A stretch of DNA of 64,000 nt, taken from Jiella pacifica (GTDB taxonomy: Bacteria; Pseudomonadota; Alphaproteobacteria; Rhizobiales; Rhizobiaceae). This document shows positions 54,579 to 61,688 of the stretch, one piece after another; within the stretch, counting starts at the first letter, position 1, and every line of letters begins with the position of its first letter. The notes under the pieces are model-generated. The model was not told where the DNA came from and did not search any database. It saw only the letters and a list, made by a program, of their open reading frames with translations. The stretch covers positions 248,001 through 312,000 of the forward strand of contig NZ_JAAAMG010000001.1 of assembly GCF_010500815.1 (NCBI RefSeq). Direction: 5' to 3'. The position numbers were made by a program, and so were the translations under genes.

Positions 54579-55380
54579 CGCCGACGCCTTCGTCATCGGC
54601 TCGGAACTGCGCGGCCTGACCCGCATCCGCGACGACGAGGGCCGCTTTCCCTTCGTCGAGGGGCTGATCGCCATCGCCGCAGGGGTGAAGGAAATCCTGC
54701 CGGACGCCGTCGTGACATATGCCGCCGACTGGAGCGAATATTTCGGCTATCATCGCGACGACGGCTCCGGCGACGTCTTCTTCAATCTCGACCCGCTCTG
54801 GGCCTCGCCGGCGATCGACGCCATCGGCATCGACGACTATCTGCCGGTCACCGACTGGCGGGGCGACGAGGAAGACACCGGCGCGCCGTCGATCTACGAC
54901 CGCAAGGGCCTTGCGGCCGGCATCGCCGGCGGCGAGTATTTCGACTGGTATTATGCCAGCGAGGCCGGTCGGGCGGAGAAGATCCGCACGCCGATCACCG
55001 ACGGGGCTCATGGCAAGCCCTGGGTGTTCCGCCCCAAGGACCTGGTGTCCTGGTGGTCGAACCCGCATTTCGAGCGCCGGGGCGGCGTCGAGCTCGCCGA
55101 GCCCACGGCGTTCGTGCCGATGGCGAAGCCGATCTGGCTGACCGAGCTCGGCTGCCCGGCGATCGACAAGGGCGCCAACCAGCCGAACCTCTTCGTCGAT
55201 CCGAAATCTTCCGAGAGCGCCCTGCCGCACTTCTCGGACGGCAGCCGCGACGACCTCGTCCAGCGACGCTTCCTCGAAGCCCATCTCGACCACTGGACGC
55301 CCGGAGCGGCGGGGTTCTCCAATGCCGCCAATCCGATCTCGCCCGTCTATGGCGGGCGGATGGTGCCGGCGGATACGATC

Positions 55381-55388
55381 CACCTGTG
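55381..55388 (+). repeat. target-site duplication, left copy
   Basis: CACCTGTG, an exact 8-bp direct repeat of 59223-59230, as expected for IS1595-family insertion. Joining the two flanks with one copy kept restores the g15 reading frame. Confidence 0.95.
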
Positions 55389-55412
55389 CGCCCTTATGTA
55401 GCAGATGCACCA
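55389..55412 (+). repeat. IS1595-family left terminal inverted repeat
   Basis: All 24 bases match the reverse complement of the right end. The stop codon of the leftward 72-residue cargo gene lies inside it. Confidence 0.95.
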
Positions 55413-55612
55413 AGCGAGCGGATGACGTCCTCGATGGCCTTCCACTTGCTGGGCGGGCAAGGCTTCACACGTGAATTGGCATTATGGCGGTTAGGCGCAG
55501 ATCTGACTGGCAGACCCATTTCTGACTTCACATGCGCGATCCAGCACGTCTGTGGTGTAAACCCGTGCTCGCGCTTCACGTAGTCTTGGATTTGACCGTA
55601 TGTCGGCATCAT
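55394..55612 (-). CDS. 72-residue cargo protein of unknown function
   Basis: The protein starts MPTYGQIQDYVKREHGFTPQ and continues TCWIAHVKSEMGLPVRSAPN, a short conserved family found in many bacteria and mobile elements, in my recollection without known function. The Cys-Trp-Ile-Ala-His core and the basic RSAPNR segment are its hallmarks. It begins with two adjacent ATG codons overlapping the ImmA/IrrE stop, so it is the last gene of the leftward operon. Its TAA stop lies within the IS terminal repeat. Confidence 0.72.
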   Translation of the reverse strand: MMPTYGQIQDYVKREHGFTPQTCWIAHVKSEMGLPVRSAPNRHNANSRVKPCPPSKWKAIEDVIRSLGASAT

Positions 55613-56091
55613 GTTGGATGGCCGAGGCGGATGCCCATGGCGATCTCGGATACCTGCAGCTTGTGAGCCAATTCCGGTACCGACGTATATCCCTGTTTAG
55701 TCAACGCCTCGATCAGCGGAAGCGGCATCAAAAGATCGGCGGCGAACCGGTTCGCTTGCACCTCGACCCAGTTAGAGAGTCGGTCAGATCGAAGGAGATA
55801 ATTTTCGGTTACGCCTTCGCCAATACGATCACGGTGCAGCACATAATGCCCGATCTCGTGCGCTGCTGTGAACCTTTGGCGGACGTATGCTTCACCGTCA
55901 TCAACGAAGATAACGAAGCCAGATTCCGTCTCGTAAGTAGGACTGCGCTCGATCATGCCAGAGACGCCCTCTGGCAAGCTACGCTCATAGATCGCCAAGC
56001 CCAAGCGAGTCGCCACCTGATCAATATCGACAGGCGCGACAGCAAGCAGATCATCGATCTGCGCCCTTATGCGTGCCGGAATTGAAGTCAT
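55609..56091 (-). CDS. ImmA/IrrE family metallo-endopeptidase
   Basis: The 160-residue protein has the zinc-protease motif FTAAHEIGHYVLHRD (HExxH, about residue 77) and the following ANRFAADLLMP with the third ligand region, the ImmA/IrrE layout. ImmA-type proteases cleave a partner HTH repressor to switch on a mobile element. The start overlaps the end of the upstream coiled-coil gene by 4 bases. The obvious partner candidate is the DUF6471 HTH-like protein at the head of the same operon. Confidence 0.88.
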   Translation of the reverse strand: MTSIPARIRAQIDDLLAVAPVDIDQVATRLGLAIYERSLPEGVSGMIERSPTYETESGFVIFVDDGEAYVRQRFTAAHEIGHYVLHRDRIGEGVTENYLLRSDRLSNWVEVQANRFAADLLMPLPLIEALTKQGYTSVPELAHKLQVSEIAMGIRLGHPT

Positions 56092-56474
56092 TTTGGTTGC
56101 TCTTTCGGGTCTCGCTTGAATGTGTCTTCCTGAGGCTGCGGCTGTGGCGGTGTTACCATCACCAAAGTGCGCTCGCGGATCTGCTTTTCAACCTCTTCGG
56201 CGATTGACGCTTGGATGAAGGCTTTGCCTTCCGCAGTTTCTATATAGGACTTTATTCTCTCTTCGGCAATCTTTTCAGCTGCGCGCCGTGCGCCAAACCA
56301 GACCACCGCGAGGCCGATAAGGCCAAGAACGCTGATGCCAACAGACAAGAATGTAAGCCAGAAGTTTGCCGCGTTCAGAACTGTGTCGATCGAACTTAGA
56401 GCTTTATCGGCAAGCTCGGCAGCTTGAGCTTTTTCAGCTTCAAGCCCGTCTTTCATTTCCTGTATGGAAGCCAA
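56088..56474 (-). CDS. membrane-anchored coiled-coil cargo protein
   Basis: The 128-residue protein begins with a charged helix (IQEMKDGLEAEKAQAAELAD), has one membrane segment (LTFLSVGISVLGLIGLAVVW, about 38-60), then a long basic/acidic amphipathic helix (AAEKIAEERIKSYIETAEGK) and a Pro/Gln-rich tail. I recognise no family. It lies 9 bases after the DUF6471 gene and overlaps the peptidase gene, so the products probably work together. Confidence 0.65.
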   Translation of the reverse strand: MASIQEMKDGLEAEKAQAAELADKALSSIDTVLNAANFWLTFLSVGISVLGLIGLAVVWFGARRAAEKIAEERIKSYIETAEGKAFIQASIAEEVEKQIRERTLVMVTPPQPQPQEDTFKRDPKEQPK

Positions 56475-56483
56475 GAGCGAATC

Positions 56484-56708
56484 TCAGTCGACGGACAAAG
56501 TTGCGATCTTTAGAGCAGATAAAATCTGCAATAGAAACCCAGCCGTGAATTTTCCTCGGCTGACTTTATTCCGTAGGTTGCGCTCGTTCTCTTCAACTCC
56601 AATCTCGCGAAGCCGCTCGACAAGCTGCGCATATGTCACGCCGCGCCGGGCCATTTCGCCCCGGATGATGCCCTTTGCCTTTTCTTCCCAGTCCGTCCGT
56701 TCGACCAT
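56484..56708 (-). CDS. DUF6471 HTH-like protein
   Basis: The 74-residue protein fits the DUF6471 pattern: EKAKGIIRGEMARRGVTYAQ, LVERLREIGVEENERNLRNK and VSRGKFTAGFLLQILSALKI. The arrangement of helices is that of a small XRE-like DNA-binding domain. As the first gene of the leftward operon, divergent from the transposase, it is a good candidate for an element repressor. DNA binding is inference. Confidence 0.75.
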   Translation of the reverse strand: MVERTDWEEKAKGIIRGEMARRGVTYAQLVERLREIGVEENERNLRNKVSRGKFTAGFLLQILSALKIATLSVD

Positions 56709-56836
56709 GGTTCTCGCTCCTAGTTTACGTCGGAGCGGTATAATCGATTATAGGGCGCATGTCATCATTTAAGGTGCAAAAGCTCTTGACACGATGACAA
56801 TTTGTCATCATATCTAGTGCACACGCACTGGAAACG
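56709..56836. promoter_or_regulatory. divergent control region of the IS element
   Basis: Between the leftward DUF6471 gene and the transposase lie a perfect 14-bp palindrome TATAATCGATTATA (56739-56752), which holds a -10 element in both directions, and a second palindrome ATGACAA-T-TTGTCAT (56794-56808). The latter occupies the 17-base spacer between TTGACA (56786-56791) and CATATC (56809-56814), a likely transposase promoter. A protein bound there would block transposase transcription. Confidence 0.55.
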
Positions 56837-57799
56837 ATGACGATGGCCCAACACTTCCTCCTCTCCGCAGCCGCCCGCACCCTCTCTCTCCGCGCCATCT
56901 ACAAGGCCGGCGAGGAAAAGGCTTACGAGACGTTCAAGGCAATCCGTTGGGCTGAGACTGGTGGCAAGGCCGTTTGCCCGCGCTGCGGCTGCGTCGATAC
57001 CTACGAGATTACCACCCGCCGCCGGTTCAAGTGCGCCGCTTGTCATCATCAGTTCTCGGTGACGAGCGGCACGATCTTTCATTCCCGCAAGATGGGCTTT
57101 GTCGACCTCCTGGCAGCAATCGCGCTGTTCGTGAATGCCGTCAAAGGCGTCTCCGCTCTCCAGATGAGCCGCGACCTCGATTGCCAGTACAAGACGGCTT
57201 TCGTGCTTTGCCACAAGCTGCGCGAGGCCATGGCGAACGAAACCGCCGGATTCACCCTCGACGGCGAGGTCGAGATCGATGGCGCCTACTTCGGCGGTTC
57301 GATCAAGCCTGAGAACCGCAAGGAAGACCGCAAGGACCGCCGCTTGAAGGAACATCAGACCGGCACCCGCCGCGTTGTCATCGCCCTTCGCGAGCGCGCT
57401 GGCCGCACCCTGACCTTTGTTCGCAACTTCGAACACGAGGGCGTCGAGCTTGCCCGCCAGTGGGTCGCCAAGGGCGCCAAGATGTATGCCGACGAGGCCA
57501 CCCATTGGGACGTGCTTGAAGCGTTCTTCCCGACCGGCCGCATCAATCACTCGGAAGCCTACAGCGATTTCGACGGCAAGCACACGAACAACGCCGAGTC
57601 CTACTTCTCCCGCCTCCGCCGCATGGTGCGCGGCCAGCACCACGGCGTGTCGCACAAGTACCTCCACCAGTACGCCGCCAACGCCGCATGGTGCGAGGAT
57701 CACCGCCGCCGCGATAATGGCGCCAACGCTTTCGCGCTGGTCGGCAATGCGGTTTTGTCGCCGGTCAGCCGGGCATGGTGTGGGTATTGGCAGCGTTGA
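56837..57799 (+). CDS. IS1595-family transposase (ISXO2-like)
   Basis: The 320-residue transposase has an N-terminal zinc ribbon (CPRCG at 47-51 and CAACHHQF at 66-73), a helix-turn-helix-like stretch (AVKGVSALQMSRDLDCQYKT) and the DDE-type domain: first Asp in DGEVEIDGAYFGGS, second in MYADEATHWDVLEAFF, third block HTNNAESYFSRLRRMVRGQH. It is full length and intact, so the element may still move. It is GC-richer than some of the cargo. Confidence 0.92.
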   Translation: MTMAQHFLLSAAARTLSLRAIYKAGEEKAYETFKAIRWAETGGKAVCPRCGCVDTYEITTRRRFKCAACHHQFSVTSGTIFHSRKMGFVDLLAAIALFVNAVKGVSALQMSRDLDCQYKTAFVLCHKLREAMANETAGFTLDGEVEIDGAYFGGSIKPENRKEDRKDRRLKEHQTGTRRVVIALRERAGRTLTFVRNFEHEGVELARQWVAKGAKMYADEATHWDVLEAFFPTGRINHSEAYSDFDGKHTNNAESYFSRLRRMVRGQHHGVSHKYLHQYAANAAWCEDHRRRDNGANAFALVGNAVLSPVSRAWCGYWQR

Positions 57800-57851
57800 G
57801 TTGTATATGTCACACGTTTGGCGCTCGTACACCACGTGGAACCGATTCGTG

Positions 57852-57880
57852 TTGACATCTGTTTACGCCTTGCTTACCTG
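57852..57880 (+). promoter_or_regulatory. candidate promoter of the HicA/HicB-like pair
   Basis: A perfect TTGACA is followed after 17 bases by TACCTG, a weak -10, ending 11 bases before the first ATG. The leader would be very short. Confidence 0.35.
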
Positions 57881-57891
57881 GGTAGCATCTA

Positions 57892-58140
57892 ATGGCGGTT
57901 AGAACGAGGCACCCCAACAAGGAGGTTGAGGATGCAGTCGCGTACGCTGAATCACAAAAATGGACCTTTCGGAAAATGGGGCATTGGGGTCGCTTGTTTT
58001 GTTCGCAAGCGGATCGCGACGGCTGCCAATTTGGCGTCAGCGGCACCCCGCGAGATGGCGATGTCCATGCTCGCCAAATAATCCGAGCGGTAGATAGATG
58101 CCCACACCAACTAAGGGAGCATGACAATGAAAACATTTGA
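57892..58140 (+). CDS. HicA-like candidate toxin
   Basis: The 82-residue protein reads RTRHPNKEVEDAVAYAESQK, then WTFRKMGHWGRLFC, GVSGTPRDGDVHARQIIRAV. It belongs to a recurrent family of small proteins (N-terminal helix, G-H-x-W-G-R-L strand, terminal helix with HARQIIR) always paired with a larger DNA-binding partner. The topology recalls the HicA double-stranded-RNA-binding fold with its Gly-x-His. Toxin activity is inference. It overlaps the next gene by 14 bases. Confidence 0.6.
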   Translation: MAVRTRHPNKEVEDAVAYAESQKWTFRKMGHWGRLFCSQADRDGCQFGVSGTPRDGDVHARQIIRAVDRCPHQLREHDNENI

Positions 58141-58657
58141 ATTTAGTGTTATCGCTTCTGGTCTTGACCCTAGCGCAGATGACTACGAATCCCGCTTCTA
58201 CGATCATGGCTGCGACGACGCTTTAGTCTCCTTTCAAAAGGGCCATACGATCGTGGATTTTGCGCGAGAAGCTGAATCTATCTCTGACGCTATTTCGTCG
58301 GCGGTCGCGGATGTGGTTCGTGCCGGTGGAACAATTAATAGGATTGAACCAGATCCTCTTGTGAGCCTTAGTGACATAGCTACCCGAGCTAACATGAGCC
58401 GGGCCGTCGTTACTCAGTACGCAAAAGGGAATCGACGCGCAGCTTTCCCTGCTCCTGTGGCTCGTGTCACTACCAGTAGCCCATTGTGGGAGTGGGCCAG
58501 TGTTGCTTGCTGGCTTTGGAAAGAGGATAAACTTTCAAAAGCCGACGCGATTAATGCTCAGGCTGTGAAAATAGCTAATGGTTTAGTTCAGACTGGGAAC
58601 TTGGAACTTGATTGCGTCTTGAACGATCGCGTCCGAGAATTCGAACACAATTTATAA
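58127..58657 (+). CDS. HicB-like partner with HTH domain (candidate antitoxin)
   Basis: The 176-residue protein has an N-terminal alpha/beta domain (MKTFEFSVIASGLDPSADDY, GCDDALVSFQKGHTIVDFAR, EAESISDAISSAVADVVRAG) and a C-terminal MerR/XRE-like HTH (SLSDIATRANMSRAVVTQYA). This is the standard partner of the preceding small protein in many genomes; it would bind toxin and operator. ATG 58127 lies 8 bases after GGGAG and is preferred to ATG 58121. A perfect terminator hairpin follows the stop. Confidence 0.65.
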   Translation: MKTFEFSVIASGLDPSADDYESRFYDHGCDDALVSFQKGHTIVDFAREAESISDAISSAVADVVRAGGTINRIEPDPLVSLSDIATRANMSRAVVTQYAKGNRRAAFPAPVARVTTSSPLWEWASVACWLWKEDKLSKADAINAQAVKIANGLVQTGNLELDCVLNDRVREFEHNL

Positions 58658-58687
58658 AAGAAAGCCCCGCTCCGGCTGGGCTTTCTT
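58658..58687. terminator. bidirectional terminator between convergent cargo genes
   Basis: AAGAAAGCCC and GGGCTTTCTT form a perfect 10-bp stem (10-base loop) with A-rich and T-rich outer ends, directly after the HicB-like stop and 6 bases before the stop of the leftward gene. It suits termination in both directions. Confidence 0.8.
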
Positions 58688-58693
58688 GCCTGC

Positions 58694-59155
58694 CTACCCT
58701 GCCCGCCACATCCTCGCATCCCCTCGCCATCCGTCCCGCTTCACACCGCCATGGTGCTCCATACGGTGGAGGATCTTGCGCACGGCTGATAGGACGGCTT
58801 GCGGCTCTGGCTCGTGCTCGTCGTTCAGCTTGAACAGCGGCGTGACTGCTTCTGCAATCTCCGTGGTCGTCACGGCGCCACGTTCGCGCATGACGGCGAA
58901 GATGGCGCTTCGCCTAGCTTGAACGTCAGCGCGGCCAACGCGCGGCGTGGTGGCCCGTTGTAGCGGCTGGATGGTATGAGCGTCGGTTACGCCGAACATC
59001 GCGAGCACGGCGTCTAGGTGGCCAAGGTCGCGGTCTATCGCTGCCAGGTGCTCAAGGGCCTTCAACCGTTCGCCGGCTTTCTCTGCCCGCTTGGTCTTCA
59101 ATCCGGCGATTGTCAGCTTGTAGGAATCGGTACGGGTTGCGCGGTGCTTTGTCAT
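58694..59155 (-). CDS. winged-helix-like cargo protein of unknown function
   Basis: The 153-residue protein has a helical N-terminal half (LKTKRAEKAGERLKALEHLA, AIDRDLGHLDAVLAMFG) and a second half shaped like a winged helix (AIFAVMRERGAVTTTEIAEA, SAVRKILHRMEHHGGVKRDG). It starts 44 bases inside the right IS end and is transcribed into the element. I know no named family; it may bind DNA. Confidence 0.6.
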   Translation of the reverse strand: MTKHRATRTDSYKLTIAGLKTKRAEKAGERLKALEHLAAIDRDLGHLDAVLAMFGVTDAHTIQPLQRATTPRVGRADVQARRSAIFAVMRERGAVTTTEIAEAVTPLFKLNDEHEPEPQAVLSAVRKILHRMEHHGGVKRDGWRGDARMWRAG

Positions 59156-59198
59156 GCCGCATCATCGCGCTAGGCCGCTGTTTCGCCTACCGTTTTGA

Positions 59199-59222
59199 TG
59201 GTGCATCTGCTACATAAGGGCG
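59199..59222 (-). repeat. IS1595-family right terminal inverted repeat
   Basis: 24 bases, exactly the reverse complement of the left end. Confidence 0.95.
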
Positions 59223-59230
59223 CACCTGTG
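59223..59230 (+). repeat. target-site duplication, right copy
   Basis: CACCTGTG, identical to 55381-55388. Confidence 0.95.
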
Positions 59231-60965
59231 GACCTGGGACGCGCGGCCGTTTCCGGCCTTTCCGGGCCTCACCGACGTCTGGAGCGACGGCGAGAACTGG
59301 CGGCGCGGCCATTGGCTGACGGGCAGGCTGGGAACTGCCCCGGCCGACGCGCTGGTGGCGGCGATCCTGCGCGATCACGGGATCGAGGCGCACGATCTTT
59401 CCGGTCTCGAAGCCACGCTGACCGGCTGGGTCGAGACCGGTCCGTACAGCGCCCGGCAATCCCTGGAAAGCCTCTTCGGGCTGGTCGGCGCCGTTGCCCA
59501 TGTCGAGGACGGCACCCTGGTCGTCCGCTCGCTCGACCGGCTGCGAGCCGAAGGGACGATCACCGCCTTCGTCGACGAGGACGACAAGCCCTTCGTGGAA
59601 TTGCGCCGCGCCGAGGCGGCGGAGACGGTCGACGCGGTGGCACTGTCCTTCCTCGATCCCTGGCGGGACTATCAGCCGGGCAGCGCGGAAGCCATGCGGG
59701 CCAGTGTACCCGCCCCGCGACGGCGGCTCGTCAGCTTTCCGGCGGTCCTCGACGAGGGGGAGGCGAGCGCCTTCGCGGCAGCCATGCTCGCCGATGGCGG
59801 CACGGTCACCGAGGTGGCCGATTTTGCCGTGCCGGCAAGCGATCTTACTCCCTCTGTCGGCGACGTCCTGGCGCTCGAGGGGCGGAGCGGCGACTGGCTG
59901 GTGACGCGCATCGAGACGGGGCTCTCCAGCCGCGTCAGCACCCGGCGGCTGCCGATGCGGGGCGCCGGCTCGGGCGGCTCGGGCACGATCCCGGATCTCG
60001 GTTCCGGCCGGCCGAAGCTGGCCTCGCGGCCCTTCGTCGCCTTTCTCGACTTGCCTCTGCCACCCGGGGAAGCCGGCTTTGCGGGAGCGCGCATCGCCGT
60101 CAGTGCGTCGCCTTTCGCCGGTTACGAGGTGTCGAGCCTCTCCGAAGACGGCACGTTGAAGACGCGCACGCGCGTCGCCCGCCCCGGAACGCTGGGGCGT
60201 TTGACAGCGGCACTTCGGCCTGGCCCCGAGGGCAGGATCGATCCGGCCAATGCGATCACCATTGCGCTTCCCAGGGGCGCCCTGGCGTCGATTTCCCCCG
60301 CCTCGATGCTGGCCGGCGGCAATCTTTGCGCCGTCCAATGCGACGACGGCGGGTTCGAGGTGCTGCAGTTCGAACGAGCCGAGGAAATCGCATCGGGCGA
60401 ATTCCGCCTCTCTCGCCTCTTGAGAGCCCAGGGCGGCACCGAGGACGCCATGGCCGCCGGGGCCTCCGTCGGCGCGCTGTTCGTTCTCCTCGACGGCGCC
60501 GCCGCCTCACTCGGCATCGAGGCGGCTGAGGTCGGCCGGTCCATCGAGTTTCGCGTCCAGCCATACGGGCGAAGCCGGGACGACGCCTCCGTCGTCGCGC
60601 AGAGTCATGCCCTCGGCACACGCTCGGTGCGACCTCTCTCGCCCGTCCATCTGACGGCGCGGTTCGCGGCTGACGGGGCGGTCGAACTCGGCTGGGTCCG
60701 GCGCACGCGTAGCGGCGGCGACAACTGGGCGGCGGTCGAAGTGCCGCTCGGCGAAGAAGCTGAGCGCTATCGGGCGGTGATCGACGACGGCACGGGGACG
60801 ACGGCGGTGTTCGAGACCGCCGAACCGCGGATTGCCATCTCGGCGTCTGAGCAAGCTGCCCGCTTCGGCGGACTGCCGGCGGTCTTCGAGGTGAGCGTGG
60901 CGCAGGTGAGCCCGGTCTGGGGCGCCGGGACGCCGCGCCGGGCGACGTTTTCGCGGCCGTCGTGA
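59231..60965 (+). pseudogene. GTA tail-tip/host-specificity protein (g15), 3' part
   Basis: Joined to the left part after removal of the IS and one duplication copy, the frame continues exactly as DTIHLWTWDARPFPAFPG, then GENWRRGHWLTGRLGTAPAD, the expected junction of the TIM-barrel-like domain with the tail-tip domains. Further domains include VDAVALSFLDPWRDYQPGSA and a C-terminal fibronectin-like region (VELGWVRRTRSGGDNWAAVE). The fragment ends at TGA 60965. By itself it lacks a natural start and is probably not translated. Confidence 0.9.
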
Positions 60966-61265
60966 CAGACCGGCGGCCGGCAGCGCGTTCTTGGCATCGA
61001 CCGCTGCTTGCGCTCGATGCCGCTCGGACAACCAGGTCGTCGGTCATAAGAAGGCAGGATGCCGCCTTTCCCCATGAAGCCGAAATCGAGGTGGCGTGCG
61101 GCATGAGCCATTGCGTATGTTCCCGCGCTCTATCCTCGCGCGCCGATGCTTCCTATTGTTCGGGGACGCTCGGCCGACTTCGGCATTCATTCGTCATTCA
61201 GCCGCGGCTTGATAGAAGCTTCTCGTTGGGGTGAAGACATCGGCCTTACTCTCGATTGGACCAGA
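60966..61265. other. intergenic region between GTA-like cluster and FeuNPQ-like genes
   Basis: About 300 bases with no supportable gene. It should contain the promoter of the following operon; I see no clear -35/-10 pair or T-tailed hairpin. Confidence 0.4.
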
Positions 61266-61586
61266 ATGACGTTCCTTCGCACGATCGTGGCTCTCGCAGT
61301 GGCATTCGGCCTGGCCGCTGAGCCGGCCATGGCCTACGTGGGCGGCGAAGATGTTGTCGGCGAAGCGGTTGCCGTGTTCGGGCAAGATCGCCAGCATGCA
61401 CCGACGCGGGTGGCGGCGGCCGATTGCTCCGGGGCGGCGAGCCGAGCCGCGCGGCAGACCGGCGGACAGGTGCTTTCCGTCTCGACCCAGACCCAGGGCG
61501 GCCAGACGGTCTGCGTCGTCACCGTGCTCGTTCCCGGCAAGGGCAACGAACGGCCGCGCAAGCAGACCGTCACGATCAAGCCGTGA
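61266..61586 (+). CDS. small secreted PepSY-like protein (FeuN-like)
   Basis: The 106-residue protein has a signal peptide (MTFLRTIVALAVAFGLAAEP, cleavage after AMA). The mature part ends CSGAASRAARQTGGQVLSVS and VCVVTVLVPGKGNERPRKQT, a pattern close to the small PepSY-like periplasmic proteins next to PhoPQ/FeuPQ-type systems. In Sinorhizobium the periplasmic FeuN inhibits the kinase FeuQ and is encoded with feuPQ. By position and size this is the likely counterpart; homology is weak. Confidence 0.6.
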   Translation: MTFLRTIVALAVAFGLAAEPAMAYVGGEDVVGEAVAVFGQDRQHAPTRVAAADCSGAASRAARQTGGQVLSVSTQTQGGQTVCVVTVLVPGKGNERPRKQTVTIKP

Positions 61587-61688
61587 GCGTCGGACAGGAC
61601 GTTCGGCGGCCTCGTTTTCGTCCAGAGGTCGTCGCAGAATGCTCCGATCCGGATTTGCGGCGAGAGCCTGAAGGGAAGAGCCGAAGCG

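Larger units (their letters stand above)
53241..55388 (+). pseudogene. GTA tail-tip/host-specificity protein (g15), 5' part, frameshifted and split by an IS
   Basis: This is the first ~716 codons of the giant GTA tail-tip protein (about 1,290 residues when restored). The start GTG 53241 gives a hydrophobic Gly/Ala region (GAVIGSFFGGPIGAVIGRAA) and YNC-like tail domains (GNVAVGLCEGPIAAIRRVWA, YLVFERLALERYGNRIPQIS). At 54572-54578 a run of 7 G shifts the frame; with 6 G the reading continues as AAVGGADAFVIGSELRGLTR into the TIM-barrel-like domain (YAADWSEYFGYHRDDGSGDV). At 55388 the sequence is cut by an IS1595-family element. Both lesions must be undone to make a full protein. Confidence 0.9.
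55389..59222. mobile_element. IS1595-family element with cargo genes (3,834 bp)
   Basis: The element is bounded by perfect 24-bp inverted repeats (55389-55412 and 59199-59222; outer end CGCCCTTATGTAG) and by an 8-bp target duplication. It encodes an IS1595/ISXO2-type transposase and seven cargo genes: leftward DUF6471 protein, membrane coiled-coil protein, ImmA/IrrE peptidase and a 72-residue protein; rightward two-gene HicA/HicB-like pair; leftward winged-helix-like protein. Large parts, above all 55.4-56.8 and 57.8-58.7 kb, are clearly more AT-rich than the host, which shows foreign origin. Perfect ends and duplication mean recent insertion. Cargo-bearing relatives are known in this family as transporter IS. 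Confidence 0.93.

Noticed and set aside
53241-55583. One continuous 780-codon tail protein reading through the 7-G run and into the IS
   Set aside because: After the run this phase turns to Arg-rich nonsense, while another phase carries the expected domain; the last 60 codons lie in the IS.
55600-56085. A rightward 161-codon frame opposite the ImmA/IrrE peptidase
   Set aside because: Mirror of a gene with a clear HExxH motif.
42816-60965. A complete inducible prophage
   Set aside because: No integrase, repressor, replication, lysis genes or attachment sites are seen, and the gene order is that of a GTA, so I call it GTA-like.
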